A stretch of 64,000 nucleotides of DNA from Bacillus sp. FJAT-50079 (GCF_018343515.1 NZ_JAGYPD010000003.1:326116-390115); one strand, 5' to 3'; positions 44,031 through 53,028 are shown, numbered from the stretch's first letter. Numbers and translations: made by a program. The notes: generated from the letters alone by a model not told the origin.

Positions 44031-44468
44031 ATGGATGTGCGCAGAATTGTAAGTACTGGCGTGCATGCTGCTCGAAATAAGACGCAGCAAGCGACGGAAT
44101 CGGTTCACTTTACCGAAGTTATGGCAAAAAAACGGGAAAACATCATTTTTGAACGAATGGATAAGCTGCGCCAAGAGATTGAACAACAAGGAGAAAAGCT
44201 CGCCAAATCACAGACGATTGAAGACTTTCGAAAATATAAGCAGCTTGTGAAGTCGTTCATGGAAGACGCGGTGAACAACGGTCTGCAGCTGCAGGAGCAA
44301 CGCGGCTTTGACTGGCGCGGACGCACGAAAGTATACAAGATTGTGAAAGAAGTCGATAAAAAACTAATCGATTTAGCAAATTCGGTGCTCGATAAAGAGA
44401 AAAAAGGCTTAGACTTGCTCGGGTTAATTGGTGAAATCGAAGGACTTTTAATTAATATATATACTTGA
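44031..44468 (+). CDS. YaaR family protein (DUF327)
   Basis: This cytoplasmic helical protein of 145 residues matches YaaR/DUF327: VHFTEVMAKKRENIIFERMDKLRQEIEQQGEKL, FRKYKQLVKSFMEDAVN and FDWRGRTKVYKIVKEVDKKLIDL. The start is placed at the ATG at 44031 because AGGGGTGA precedes it; a GTG at 44022 lies inside that site. The family function is unknown. Its place inside a flagellar operon is a functional hint not available from its usual dnaX-recR-type location in B. subtilis. Confidence 0.85.
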   Translation: MDVRRIVSTGVHAARNKTQQATESVHFTEVMAKKRENIIFERMDKLRQEIEQQGEKLAKSQTIEDFRKYKQLVKSFMEDAVNNGLQLQEQRGFDWRGRTKVYKIVKEVDKKLIDLANSVLDKEKKGLDLLGLIGEIEGLLINIYT

Positions 44469-44489
44469 TAGATAGAGGAGGCTCCAACT

Positions 44490-44960
44490 ATGGCGGCCCA
44501 ATCGCTCATCGAAACAATGAAAGAGTTGCTTCGTTTCCATGAAGCATTGCTTGAATCAGCAGCGGAAAAAGCAGAAGCAATTACACAAAATGATACACAA
44601 AAGCTTAGTCATATTTTACGGGAAGAACAAAAGCAGGTGACGGCAATTCAGGTGGCAGAACAGCGCTGTCAAAAAATTACAGCTTCGCTAGCAAGCAAAG
44701 AGGCTACGCTATCTGACGTATTATCAATTATCGATGAGCCGGAGCGGCCTCAGCTTCTTTTTTTACAAAAACAGCTTGAACAAGTGATTGACGAATTGAA
44801 AAATAAAAATGCATTGAATCAACAGCTGCTTACATATTCATTACAGTTCGTTCATATGAATCTTGATTTGCTCGCACCGGAGCCTGAGCTACCAAACTAT
44901 TCAAAAGCACGGAATGAAGCAAGTGAACAGAGTCGTTCATTTTTTGATTCCAAAGCATAG
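44490..44960 (+). CDS. flgN: Flagellar export chaperone FlgN (YvyG)
   Basis: This 156-residue helical chaperone for the hook-filament junction proteins FlgK and FlgL has an N-terminal FlgN domain: LIETMKELLRFHEALLESAAEKAEAITQNDTQKL then LREEQKQVTAIQVAEQRC. The C-terminal helix ending NLDLLAPE binds partners. It is followed 11 bases later by flgK. GAGGAGGCTCC precedes the ATG. Confidence 0.92.
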   Translation: MAAQSLIETMKELLRFHEALLESAAEKAEAITQNDTQKLSHILREEQKQVTAIQVAEQRCQKITASLASKEATLSDVLSIIDEPERPQLLFLQKQLEQVIDELKNKNALNQQLLTYSLQFVHMNLDLLAPEPELPNYSKARNEASEQSRSFFDSKA

Positions 44961-44971
44961 GAGGGGAAAAT

Positions 44972-46480
44972 ATGCGATCTACTTTTATGGGACTTGAAAC
45001 GGCCAAGCGTGGCATGTACGCACAGCAAAGCGCAATTTACGTAACCGGCCATAATATTGCTAATAAAAACACACCCGGCTATACACGTCAGCGCGTTAAT
45101 TTTGTTCCGACCGAGCCATATCCAGCCGCATCGATGAACCGCCCGCAAATTCCTGGTCAGCTAGGGACAGGTGTTAAGGATGGTACGATCCAGAGAATCC
45201 GCGAATCGTTCATTGATGAACAATATCGTGGGGAAAATAATAAGTTTGGCTATTATCAAACACTGGCAAGTTCAATTAGTAAAATGGAAGATATTATGAA
45301 TGAGCCTAGTGATCACGGGTTATCAAAGGCAATGGCGCAATTTTGGCAATCGCTACAAGATTTAAGTACGAACGGGGATAATGAAGGAGCAAGAAGAGTC
45401 GTCCTTCAGCGTGGGATTGCTGTGGCGGAGACGTTTAAATATTTGCATACGTCTCTTACGACTGTTCGAAATGATATTAAAAAAGAACTAGACGCATCGG
45501 TTACTGAAATTAACTCGCTAGCAACGCAGCTTGCTTCGATTAATCGTCAAATTAGCGAAATTGAACCGCATGGCTATTTGCCGAATGATTTGTACGATGA
45601 GCGTGATCGACTACTAGACCAATTATCGAATATCGTCCCGATCGAAATTACGACAATTCCGTATGGCGGAAATTCACTGCCTATTGCTGAAGGTGGTCGA
45701 AAAGTCGAGATTGTCCTTGGAGATCAACGTCTTACGCTTGTTGATGAAACGGGCGCACAAGAGGTAGAAATCGAAGGAAATCAATTAAGTGGGATTACAT
45801 TTGATGAAGGAGCGGAAGGAAAAGGAAGGCTCGCCGCGCTAATTTATGCATATGGCGATCTTGAAGCCGAGACAGGCTTATTTCCTTCGATGCTTGCTGA
45901 TTTGGATAAATATGCTCATTCCTTTGCGAAAGTCTTTAATGCGGTCCATCAATCTGGTTTTGATCTAAACGAACAATCAGGCGCGTTGTTTTTTAATATC
46001 GGTGATCCTGACTCCGATGAATCGTACAAAGGCGCAGCCGGCATGATCAAAGTTGCGATTACTAATCCATCAGAGATTGCGGCTTCTTTAAAAGCAACAC
46101 ATAAAGGTAATGGTGAAAATGCGTTACATTTAGCTGAGATCAAAGACTTAGTTATTGCAGGTGGAACGGTCACGTTACCATCTGGAGCAACACTTTCCGA
46201 CTTAGACATTGATTCAGGGACATTGCAATCCTTTTTCGAAGGGGTGATCGGTAAAATGGCGGTTGAAGGTCAGCAGGCAAATCGTCTCTATTATAATACC
46301 GAAGTGCTCCTGAACTCGGTTGATAACGCACGGAGATCGGTGAGTGAGGTATCATTGGATGAGGAGTTTTCCAATCTCATTCAATATCAACATGCGTACT
46401 CAGCCTCAGCAAGGATGATTACAGTCATTGATGAAATGCTTGATAAAATTATTAATGGCATGGGAATTGCCGGAAGGTAA
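44972..46480 (+). CDS. flgK: Flagellar hook-associated protein 1 FlgK
   Basis: This extracellular junction protein of 502 residues is exported by the flagellar type III system. The N-terminal rod/hook signature is clear (STFMGLETAKRGMYAQQSAIYVTGHNIANKNTPGYTRQ region, with the NIAN-TPGY motif), and the C-terminus EEFSNLIQYQHAYSASARMITVIDEMLDKIINGMG is the usual D0 helix. It lies between flgN and flgL as in Bacillus. AGGAGGGGAAA precedes the ATG. Confidence 0.96.
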   Translation: MRSTFMGLETAKRGMYAQQSAIYVTGHNIANKNTPGYTRQRVNFVPTEPYPAASMNRPQIPGQLGTGVKDGTIQRIRESFIDEQYRGENNKFGYYQTLASSISKMEDIMNEPSDHGLSKAMAQFWQSLQDLSTNGDNEGARRVVLQRGIAVAETFKYLHTSLTTVRNDIKKELDASVTEINSLATQLASINRQISEIEPHGYLPNDLYDERDRLLDQLSNIVPIEITTIPYGGNSLPIAEGGRKVEIVLGDQRLTLVDETGAQEVEIEGNQLSGITFDEGAEGKGRLAALIYAYGDLEAETGLFPSMLADLDKYAHSFAKVFNAVHQSGFDLNEQSGALFFNIGDPDSDESYKGAAGMIKVAITNPSEIAASLKATHKGNGENALHLAEIKDLVIAGGTVTLPSGATLSDLDIDSGTLQSFFEGVIGKMAVEGQQANRLYYNTEVLLNSVDNARRSVSEVSLDEEFSNLIQYQHAYSASARMITVIDEMLDKIINGMGIAGR

Positions 46481-46492
46481 GAGGTGTAATAC

Positions 46493-47380
46493 ATGCGTGT
46501 AACTGACGGAATGATTGCAAGAAATGTCATGTTTAACATTAACCAAAGTTACTCAAGACTCGATTCGTTATTTGAACAAGTACAAACACAGAAAAAGATT
46601 TCGCGTCCTTCTGATGATCCAGTCGTCGCTATGAAAGGGATGTACTATCGAACAAATGTTATAGAAGTCGAACAGTTTAAACGAAATTACTCTGAAGCGC
46701 GCAATTGGATCGAAACGACGGACTCGGCAATCGATGAAGCAACCCAGGCGATTCAACGGATTCGCGAGCTTACAGCCCAAGCAAGTAATGAAACGTATGA
46801 TGAAGGTCAGCTTCAATCCGTTGCGAAAGAAATTGGTCAATTAAAAGAACATTTAAAAACGATTGCTAATGCTAAAGTTGGGGATAAATATATTTTCAAC
46901 GGAACAAATACATTAAAAGCACCATTTGAAAATATCAATGATGCTTTGCCTACATTCGATACCGATGATGTTACATTTGAATTAGCGAAAGGGATTTACG
47001 TTCCTGTTAATATGCAAGGCGCTTCTGTTTTTGGTTCTCCAGATGGCGATAATGTTTTTTCGATGCTTGACCAACTTGAAGCGTCATTGAATGAAGGAAA
47101 TACAGAAGTGTTAAGCGGGTTCCTCGATGAAATCGATACAAGCATGAATCGATTTTTAGCTTCGCGTTCGGAAATTGGAGCTCGGACGAATCGTCTTGAT
47201 TTCATGGAAGAGCGGATCGATAACCAAGAAATTATCGCGAAACGAATCATGTCTGACAATGAAGACATTGAATTTGAAAAAGTTGTCATGGAATTTAAAG
47301 CACAGGAAGCCGTTCATAACGCCGCCATGGCTGTGGGGGCACGTATTATCCAGCCAACATTGATGGATTACTTAAGATAA
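46493..47380 (+). CDS. flgL: Flagellar hook-associated protein 3 FlgL
   Basis: This is the second junction protein, 295 residues, with flagellin-like ends: MRVTDGMIARNVMFNINQSYSRLDSLFEQVQTQKKISRPSDDPV region at the N-terminus and EFKAQEAVHNAAMAVGARIIQPTLMDYLR at the C-terminus. It caps FlgK and supports the filament. It lies 12 bases after flgK, followed by a hairpin that may reduce read-through into yviE. Confidence 0.95.
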   Translation: MRVTDGMIARNVMFNINQSYSRLDSLFEQVQTQKKISRPSDDPVVAMKGMYYRTNVIEVEQFKRNYSEARNWIETTDSAIDEATQAIQRIRELTAQASNETYDEGQLQSVAKEIGQLKEHLKTIANAKVGDKYIFNGTNTLKAPFENINDALPTFDTDDVTFELAKGIYVPVNMQGASVFGSPDGDNVFSMLDQLEASLNEGNTEVLSGFLDEIDTSMNRFLASRSEIGARTNRLDFMEERIDNQEIIAKRIMSDNEDIEFEKVVMEFKAQEAVHNAAMAVGARIIQPTLMDYLR

Positions 47381-47390
47381 ACAGCTATAT

Positions 47391-47425
47391 AAAGTGCCTG
47401 GCTCCTTGGATGCCTGGCACTTTTT
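47391..47425 (+). terminator. Attenuator/terminator between flgL and yviE
   Basis: AAAGTGCC (47391-47398) pairs with GGCACTTT (47416-47423) and runs into a T5 tract. The yviE ribosome site follows directly, so read-through is probably needed for fliW-csrA expression. Confidence 0.65.
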
Positions 47426-47438
47426 AGGAGTGATACTA

Positions 47439-47993
47439 TTGCAAATTCCACAAATTAGAATGCAATCACAGTCCGCACAAATTGCGATTCAATCACGACC
47501 AGCTAATCAGTCGATTCAACAGCCAAATGCAAATCTGCAAATTGAACAGCCGTTAGCTGAAATGAACATTCGCACGACTCCGGGAAAATTAACGATTGAT
47601 CAATCGCAGGCATGGGAAGATATGGATATAAAGAGTATTTTTAAGCGGGTTGAAGAGAACACGTATCGAGCACAGCAAGCTGTGATGGAAGGAATTGCTC
47701 GCGTTGTCCGTGAGGGCGATGAAATGCTTGATATTCGTTCAGGCCGCAACATCATCGTCGAACAAGCGAAACGAAAAGCGAATCCACGACCTGTTCAAAC
47801 AAACATCGCATGGGTTCCGTCACCATTTTCTGTAAAAACACATTACACCCGCGGGAGTATAGACATCCAATTCCAAGCGAAGAAGCCGAAGATTGACGTA
47901 CAAATCCGAAAGCCGATCATCTCCTATCATCGTGGCGACGTCGACATTTCTTTACAGCAACGCAATAGCCTAAAGATTGATTTTGTAAAATAA
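47439..47993 (+). CDS. yviE: YviE, DUF6470 family flagellar-locus protein
   Basis: This 184-residue protein starts at TTG 47439 behind AGGAGTGA; the frame extends upstream through the hairpin without a ribosome site. It is Gln/Ile rich with alternating beta-type repeats: QIPQIRMQSQSAQIAIQ at the start and similar IDIQFQAKKPKIDVQIRKP strands near the end. This matches YviE, conserved between flgL and fliW. Function unknown. Confidence 0.9.
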   Translation: MQIPQIRMQSQSAQIAIQSRPANQSIQQPNANLQIEQPLAEMNIRTTPGKLTIDQSQAWEDMDIKSIFKRVEENTYRAQQAVMEGIARVVREGDEMLDIRSGRNIIVEQAKRKANPRPVQTNIAWVPSPFSVKTHYTRGSIDIQFQAKKPKIDVQIRKPIISYHRGDVDISLQQRNSLKIDFVK

Positions 47994-48009
47994 AACGGAG
48001 TGTGAACAG

Positions 48010-48447
48010 ATGAACATTCAAACGAAATATCACGGAGAAGTCAACATTAGCGAAGACTCAATCATCACATTTGCCAAAGGCATCCCAGGATTTCCCGATG
48101 AAAAACGCTTTACAATGCTGCCACTGCCTGAACAAACATCGATTTCCGTCATGCAATCACTCGATACACCAACACTAGCATTCATCGTTGCCGACCCGTA
48201 CAGTTTTTTCAAATCGTATGAATTTTCCTTGGATGAACATACCGTTGACCTGCTTGGAATCGAAGGAACCGATGACGTTAGTGCTTTGGTGATCTTAACT
48301 GTACAAGACCCGTTCGAAAAGAGCACTGCGAATCTACAAGCGCCTATCGTCATCAATATAAAAACAAACGAAGCAAAACAAGTCATCCTAAACGACGAAA
48401 AATACAAAACAAAGCAACCGCTATTTGCGGAAATGGCCACGAGGTGA
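48010..48447 (+). CDS. fliW: Flagellar assembly factor FliW
   Basis: This 145-residue protein binds both flagellin and CsrA. When flagellin accumulates, FliW stays on flagellin and frees CsrA to repress hag translation. FliW features are [30 protein letters not shown], the [12 protein letters not shown] segment and [17 protein letters not shown]. It starts 16 bases after yviE and ends four bases before csrA. Confidence 0.95.
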   Translation: MNIQTKYHGEVNISEDSIITFAKGIPGFPDEKRFTMLPLPEQTSISVMQSLDTPTLAFIVADPYSFFKSYEFSLDEHTVDLLGIEGTDDVSALVILTVQDPFEKSTANLQAPIVINIKTNEAKQVILNDEKYKTKQPLFAEMATR

Positions 48448-48451
48448 TGAG

Positions 48452-48676
48452 ATGCTCGTACTAACTAGAAAAAAAGGCGAATCAATCCAAATAGGCGAAG
48501 ACATCGAAATTACCATCACAGGGATTAAAGGCGACCAAGTCAAAATCGGCATTAACGCACCGAAAAATGTGGAAATCCATCGGAAGGAAGTATGGCTTGA
48601 TATTCGAAACGAAAACACAGCTGCATCCGAAGAAGTCACAAACCTATTTACCATTCTGTCAAAAGCAAACAAATAA
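48452..48676 (+). CDS. csrA: Translational regulator CsrA
   Basis: This 74-residue RNA-binding dimer represses hag translation. The start is at the ATG at 48452 ([15 protein letters not shown]), behind GAGGTGATGAG. The protein shows all the core beta strands, [24 protein letters not shown] with the RNA-contact Arg, and a short C-terminal tail. The predicted target, a GGA-loop hairpin plus the hag Shine-Dalgarno, lies about 160 bases downstream. Confidence 0.97.
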   Translation: MLVLTRKKGESIQIGEDIEITITGIKGDQVKIGINAPKNVEIHRKEVWLDIRNENTAASEEVTNLFTILSKANK

Positions 48677-48686
48677 ATGTACGTGG

Positions 48687-48722
48687 AAACTGTCAATTGA
48701 CACGCAAATTGGCAGTTTTTAT
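48687..48722 (+). terminator. Terminator after csrA
   Basis: AAACTGTCAATT and AATTGGCAGTTT form a 12-bp stem (one G-U) with an 8-base loop, followed by TT-ATTTTATTTT. It separates the fla operon from hag. Confidence 0.8.
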
Positions 48723-48753
48723 TTTATTTTGGTGAAAAATAATCAAAAACTAT

Positions 48754-48779
48754 TAAACTTTCCCGAACCATGTCGATAT
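48754..48779 (+). promoter_or_regulatory. Sigma-D promoter of hag
   Basis: TAAA (48754-48757), 14-bp spacer, GTCGATAT (48772-48779), one mismatch to GCCGATAT. It gives a leader of about 97 bases before hag. Confidence 0.8.
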
Positions 48780-48837
48780 TACTAGTGTAAGCGAAAGCAA
48801 GGGGCGGCCGACCTCTGCAATCGCTAAAAATCAAACA

Positions 48838-48874
48838 CGATTCACAAGGACGTGAATCGCAAATTCAGGGAGGA
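48838..48874 (+). promoter_or_regulatory. CsrA-binding hairpin and Shine-Dalgarno in the hag leader
   Basis: CGATTCAC (48838-48845) and GTGAATCG (48852-48859) form a perfect 8-bp stem holding the loop AAGGAC. CACAAGGACGTG is close to the high-affinity CsrA site (ACARGGAUGU). The hag Shine-Dalgarno AGGGAGGA (48867-48874) supplies the second GGA, as in the two-site arrangement of B. subtilis hag. Confidence 0.8.
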
Positions 48875-48882
48875 AAATAAAC

Positions 48883-49695
48883 ATGATTATCAATCATAAT
48901 ATCGCGGCGTTGAATACGCACCGTCAATTGGCTTCTGCAACAAACGCACAATCAAAATCAATGGAAAAATTAGCTTCAGGTCTTCGCATTAACCGTGCTG
49001 GTGACGATGCGGCTGGTTTGGCTATTTCTGAGAAAATGCGTGGTCAAGTTCGCGGATTAGACATGGCGGCTAAAAACTCACAAGATGGTATTTCTCTTAT
49101 CCAAACAGCTGAAGGTGCATTAAACGAAACACATGCAATCCTTCAACGTATGCGTGAACTAGCTGTACAAGGCGGAAACGATACTAATACAGAGGCAGAT
49201 CGTAACCAAATTCAAACGGAATTAAACCAATTAATGTCCGAAATTGATCGTATTGCAAATACTACAGAATTTAATACTCAAAACTTATTGAAAGGTAGCT
49301 TCTCCGCTACACTTCAAGTCGGTGCAAATGCTGGCCAAGTTATTAACTTTGGAATCAGTGCAATGGGTGCATCTGCTTTATCTTTAGGTTCAAATATTAG
49401 TATTTCTTCCAATGCTGCTGCAAGTACTTCAATTTCTACTTTAGATGCAGCAATTGAAAAAGTTTCAACTCAAAGAGCAAACTTAGGTGCTCTACAAAAC
49501 CGTCTTGAGCATACGATCAACAATTTAAGCACAGCTTCTGAAAACTTAACAGCTGCAGAATCTCGTATTAGAGACGTTGATATGGCGAAAGAAATGATGG
49601 AACAAACGAAGAACTCAATTCTTGCACAAGCATCACAAGCAATGCTTGCACAAGCTAACCAAGCTCCACAAGGAGTATTGCAGCTACTTCGTTAA
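48883..49695 (+). CDS. hag: Flagellin (main filament protein)
   Basis: This filament subunit of 270 residues has conserved N- and C-terminal coiled coils (MIINHNIAALNTHRQL, ASGLRINRAGDDAAGLAISEKMRGQVRGL; MMEQTKNSILAQASQAMLAQANQAPQGVLQLLR regions). The short surface-exposed centre (about residues 145-190) is rich in Ser, Ala and Gly and is the likely site of any O-glycosylation. It follows fliW-csrA, has its own sigma-D promoter and a CsrA-controlled leader, and is immediately upstream of the glycosyltransferase fusion gene. A second flagellin lies at 43038 and a decayed C-terminal relic at 55858. Confidence 0.97.
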   Translation: MIINHNIAALNTHRQLASATNAQSKSMEKLASGLRINRAGDDAAGLAISEKMRGQVRGLDMAAKNSQDGISLIQTAEGALNETHAILQRMRELAVQGGNDTNTEADRNQIQTELNQLMSEIDRIANTTEFNTQNLLKGSFSATLQVGANAGQVINFGISAMGASALSLGSNISISSNAAASTSISTLDAAIEKVSTQRANLGALQNRLEHTINNLSTASENLTAAESRIRDVDMAKEMMEQTKNSILAQASQAMLAQANQAPQGVLQLLR

Positions 49696-49705
49696 ATTAT
49701 AAGTT

Positions 49706-49774
49706 TCTCCCTCGATTGAGGGAGATTCAAAAAAATATCCTGATACCTGTAATAATAGGCCAGGATATTTTTTT
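49706..49774 (+). terminator. Tandem hairpins/terminator after hag
   Basis: Hairpin 1 is TCTCCCTC-GATT-GAGGGAGA (49706-49725). Hairpin 2 has arms AAATATCCTG and CAGGATATTT and ends in T7 (49728-49774). The glycosyltransferase gene begins 33 bases later with no promoter that I can see, so leaky termination may be how it is expressed. Confidence 0.8.
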
Positions 49775-49806
49775 GAATTTATTGAAACAAAAATGAGGTG
49801 TTGAGG

Positions 49807-52800
49807 ATGAATCCTTTTATTTCCTTATGTATGATAGTTAAAAATGAGGAAAAGGTTCTAGAAAGATGTTTAGAATCCGTTAAAGATGCGGTAGATGAAA
49901 TTGTCATTGTAGATACAGGTTCAACAGATAATACGGTAGAAATCGCTACAAAATATGTTGATGAGGTTTATTTCTTTGAGTGGACGAATAGTTTTGCAGA
50001 CGCTCGTAACTTTGCACAGTCAAAAGCGACTGGCAGTTGGATTTTAGTATTGGATGCAGATGAATATGTAGACACAAATAATCTTAAAGAGATTATTAAT
50101 TATATTAAGGACAGTAAGCAAACAGTAGATGGCTATGAGATAAAAGTATATAACTTCACCGGGAATTATGGGGAACGGATAGTTGAACATGTAAGTATAA
50201 GGATTTATAGAAATGATGAGAAAATTGGATATTTTAGAGGGATTCATGAGCAAGTAACTAAAAAAGATTCAGCACTTACAACGGATTCAGCAAATTTAAT
50301 TGTATATCATTCAGGTTATATATCTCATGTAGTGCAAGAAAAAAATAAGTCGGAAAGAAATAAGGCTTTGCTAGAAGTTGAAATGGAACGATCAGGAAAC
50401 ACGGCTTTTGACTATTTTAATTTAGGAAATGAACTATTAGGGATTGGGGAGAAAGAAAAGGCATTAGAAGCCTATGTGAATGCTTATAATAAGAAGCCTG
50501 ATTTCAAATATAGCTGGGTTTCATTATGTATTATCCAAATTATTAATTGTTTAATTTCTTTGAAAAGGTATCGAGAAGCTTTGCAGGTTATAAATGATGC
50601 TGAACAAATTTATGTTCAGTCTCCAGACTTTAAATATTTGAAGGCAAATATTTACTATTTACAGCATCGTTATGATGATGCAATGGAACCATTAATTGAA
50701 GTATTAGGAAACGAGGACTTCTATTCAAATTGTATTGCAAGTGTAGATTATAAAAATTATCTTCCACATCAAATGTTAGGGCATTTATATAAAGAACAAG
50801 TGAAAAACGAAGAAGCTGTTTTTCACTTAGTAAATGCTTTAAATATTAACCAATATTGTATGAGGTCTTTATATGATTTAATGAACATTTTAGTATCTAA
50901 ATGTACAGTGGATGAAGTTGATTCATTTATTAAAGATAACGGATTAATTAAAGATACTCGTGATATACGAAAATTTATTCAAACCTTTATCTCGCTTTCA
51001 CAATTTGAACTTGCAAATACATATATTCAGTTGCTAAATGATGATCCGATGGTGAAAAAAGGTTTTGAACTAAAGGTAGACCTTATTCAAAATGGCGGAA
51101 CATTACTTGCTGATTTTATTAAAACAGCTACAGTGGAACAATTAAATGAAATCATCGGCTTTGGTTGTTTAAATATTTATGATTTAATTATCTTTTGCAT
51201 TTCTAATGAAGAGGAACAATTTTTACAGTTGCTTTCGAATTTAATAAAGGAAGAAAAGGAAAAACAATTACTTCTCTTTTTATTAAATGAAAAGGCTGTT
51301 ACATTAGAAACATCTGAATTTCAAGAGCAGTATTTAACGTTACTTGATAAAGCGTTGCAACAAAATAAATATCAACTTTTTGAAAGCTTGTTTGTAAAGT
51401 CACAGGCTTTTGATAATTTATACATACAAATAGGTCAAATATTGTTTGAAAATGATTATAAAGATCAAGCTGTGGCACTTTATGAAAAAATTCAGCCTAG
51501 ATACTATGATGAACAAACGATCGTTCATTTACTTAAGTTTTATTATGGAAAAGAGGAATTCAAATTAGCATCCAAGCTGATTGAAGAAGCTATTACCCTA
51601 GAAAAATATAACTATAAGGTTTTCGAATATGCGTTAGATTTATTGATAAAGAACGAGTTCGATTCAACATTAGATGTTGAAGAAATAATGAATATTGCTT
51701 TCAGCTTGTATCCAAACAGTAATAGACTCATTCAACTATATAATCAAATTCCAAAACAAGAATTGGCAAATGGAAGCCAAAGTGAATCAAGTTTGATTGT
51801 AGGCTTTTTTGTTGAAACAACATTTCATTACTATGTGTATGAATCCATTATTGATGAATTAGTGAAAAAAGGCGTCAGATGTCATCTTGTCATCAATGAT
51901 AGTTACAAAGAAAATTCTGAAACGAGTTATATGTATGATGATTTATTGGAATTCATCCAGAATTTAGAGCGTAATGACATCGAAGCTTACACAATATCTA
52001 CAATTAGAGAAAATCATTTTATTTATGATTGTATGGTTAGTTGTTATTATACGGCATGGCTGCAAGATATAGCTAAGAAACAAGTTCGTGCGATGTATAG
52101 CCTGGCCAAAGATTACTGGGCTTATTCTTGGTGGAACGTCTTTTATGATAAAATTCTTTGCTATGGTGAATATGACTATGCAAAATTAAATATATATAAT
52201 AACTGTTCTGTTGTTGGCATTCCAAAATTCGATTATTGGTATCGAAATGAAATAAAAAATATTAATGAAGTAAAAGAAAAGTTTATTTTAGATAGTAGCA
52301 AACAGACAATTCTATACGCCCCAACGTATGGAAACTTAAGTTCAATCGACGAATGGATTGAAGATATAAATAAAATACAAGATGATTTTAATGTTGTTAT
52401 TAAGTTACACAATGGTACAGCATATCGCGAAAGTGAGCAATATAGAAGAGATTTATTAAATCGAAACTTTCATAATATAACTGGTGACCCGGATGATTTA
52501 TTTGCACTTCTTTCAATAGCTGATTTTGTCATTACAGATAACAGTGGCATGATATTTGATGCTATGTTGGCAGAACAGAACATTTTGTTGTTAAATCTTG
52601 AAAATCAATCTGGTATAGAAAAAAATAGGGTTGAACAACTTGTAAGGGAAAATTTAATAAATATTGATAAAGGAACAGATTTAAAAGAATATTTAAAGAA
52701 TAGCAAGTTGTTTGATGAGCAGAGAAAAGTTACATCAGAACTAGTAAGACATTATTATAAATGGACGGACGGAAATTCAGGAAAACTTGCTGCAGATGAA

Positions 52801-52881
52801 ATAATACAATTACTAGAGAATGAAGAAAGCGATGAGAACACGTTTTTATTATCACTTAGAAAACAAATCTTTGGTAATTAA
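49807..52881 (+). CDS. Three-part fusion: GT2 glycosyltransferase, TPR-like repeats, CDP-glycerol glycerophosphotransferase-like (TagF) domain
   Basis: The 1024-residue protein starts at the ATG at 49807 (GAGGTG upstream; an in-frame GTG at 49798 is within that site). The N-terminal GT2 domain (about 1-230) is of the SunS/TPR type, with SLCMIVKNEEKVLERCLESV, IVDTGSTDNT and the metal-binding LVLDADEY. Helical repeats with FDYFNLGNELLGIGEKEKALEAY and similar TPR-like units run to about residue 640. The C-terminal third (about 660-1000) resembles TagF/TarF: QTILYAPTYGN, VVIKLHNGT, DDLFALLSIADFVITDNSGMIFDAML. TagF enzymes transfer phospho-alditols from CDP carriers. There is no membrane segment. 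Directly after hag, it is a prime candidate for flagellin glycosylation with a phospho- or phosphonate substituent; that is inference. It is visibly AT-richer than the genes upstream. Confidence 0.85.
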   Translation: MNPFISLCMIVKNEEKVLERCLESVKDAVDEIVIVDTGSTDNTVEIATKYVDEVYFFEWTNSFADARNFAQSKATGSWILVLDADEYVDTNNLKEIINYIKDSKQTVDGYEIKVYNFTGNYGERIVEHVSIRIYRNDEKIGYFRGIHEQVTKKDSALTTDSANLIVYHSGYISHVVQEKNKSERNKALLEVEMERSGNTAFDYFNLGNELLGIGEKEKALEAYVNAYNKKPDFKYSWVSLCIIQIINCLISLKRYREALQVINDAEQIYVQSPDFKYLKANIYYLQHRYDDAMEPLIEVLGNEDFYSNCIASVDYKNYLPHQMLGHLYKEQVKNEEAVFHLVNALNINQYCMRSLYDLMNILVSKCTVDEVDSFIKDNGLIKDTRDIRKFIQTFISLSQFELANTYIQLLNDDPMVKKGFELKVDLIQNGGTLLADFIKTATVEQLNEIIGFGCLNIYDLIIFCISNEEEQFLQLLSNLIKEEKEKQLLLFLLNEKAVTLETSEFQEQYLTLLDKALQQNKYQLFESLFVKSQAFDNLYIQIGQILFENDYKDQAVALYEKIQPRYYDEQTIVHLLKFYYGKEEFKLASKLIEEAITLEKYNYKVFEYALDLLIKNEFDSTLDVEEIMNIAFSLYPNSNRLIQLYNQIPKQELANGSQSESSLIVGFFVETTFHYYVYESIIDELVKKGVRCHLVINDSYKENSETSYMYDDLLEFIQNLERNDIEAYTISTIRENHFIYDCMVSCYYTAWLQDIAKKQVRAMYSLAKDYWAYSWWNVFYDKILCYGEYDYAKLNIYNNCSVVGIPKFDYWYRNEIKNINEVKEKFILDSSKQTILYAPTYGNLSSIDEWIEDINKIQDDFNVVIKLHNGTAYRESEQYRRDLLNRNFHNITGDPDDLFALLSIADFVITDNSGMIFDAMLAEQNILLLNLENQSGIEKNRVEQLVRENLINIDKGTDLKEYLKNSKLFDEQRKVTSELVRHYYKWTDGNSGKLAADEIIQLLENEESDENTFLLSLRKQIFGN

Positions 52882-52894
52882 TCATAGATTCAAC

Positions 52895-52924
52895 AAACGG
52901 TCTTCTTTTATGGGAGACCGTTTT
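52895..52924 (+). terminator. Terminator after the glycosyltransferase fusion gene
   Basis: AAACGGTCT and AGACCGTTT form a perfect 9-bp stem with an 11-base loop, followed by TG. It separates the fusion gene from the sugar-nucleotide genes. Confidence 0.75.
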
Positions 52925-53028
52925 GAGAGTTAAGCCGATGATATGCAGTGAGAATTCACTAGAGATTCGTTTATAAGTTAATAAGCAGATTCTTTTCTAT
53001 ACATAGCAAGCAGAAAGAAGGAATATCA

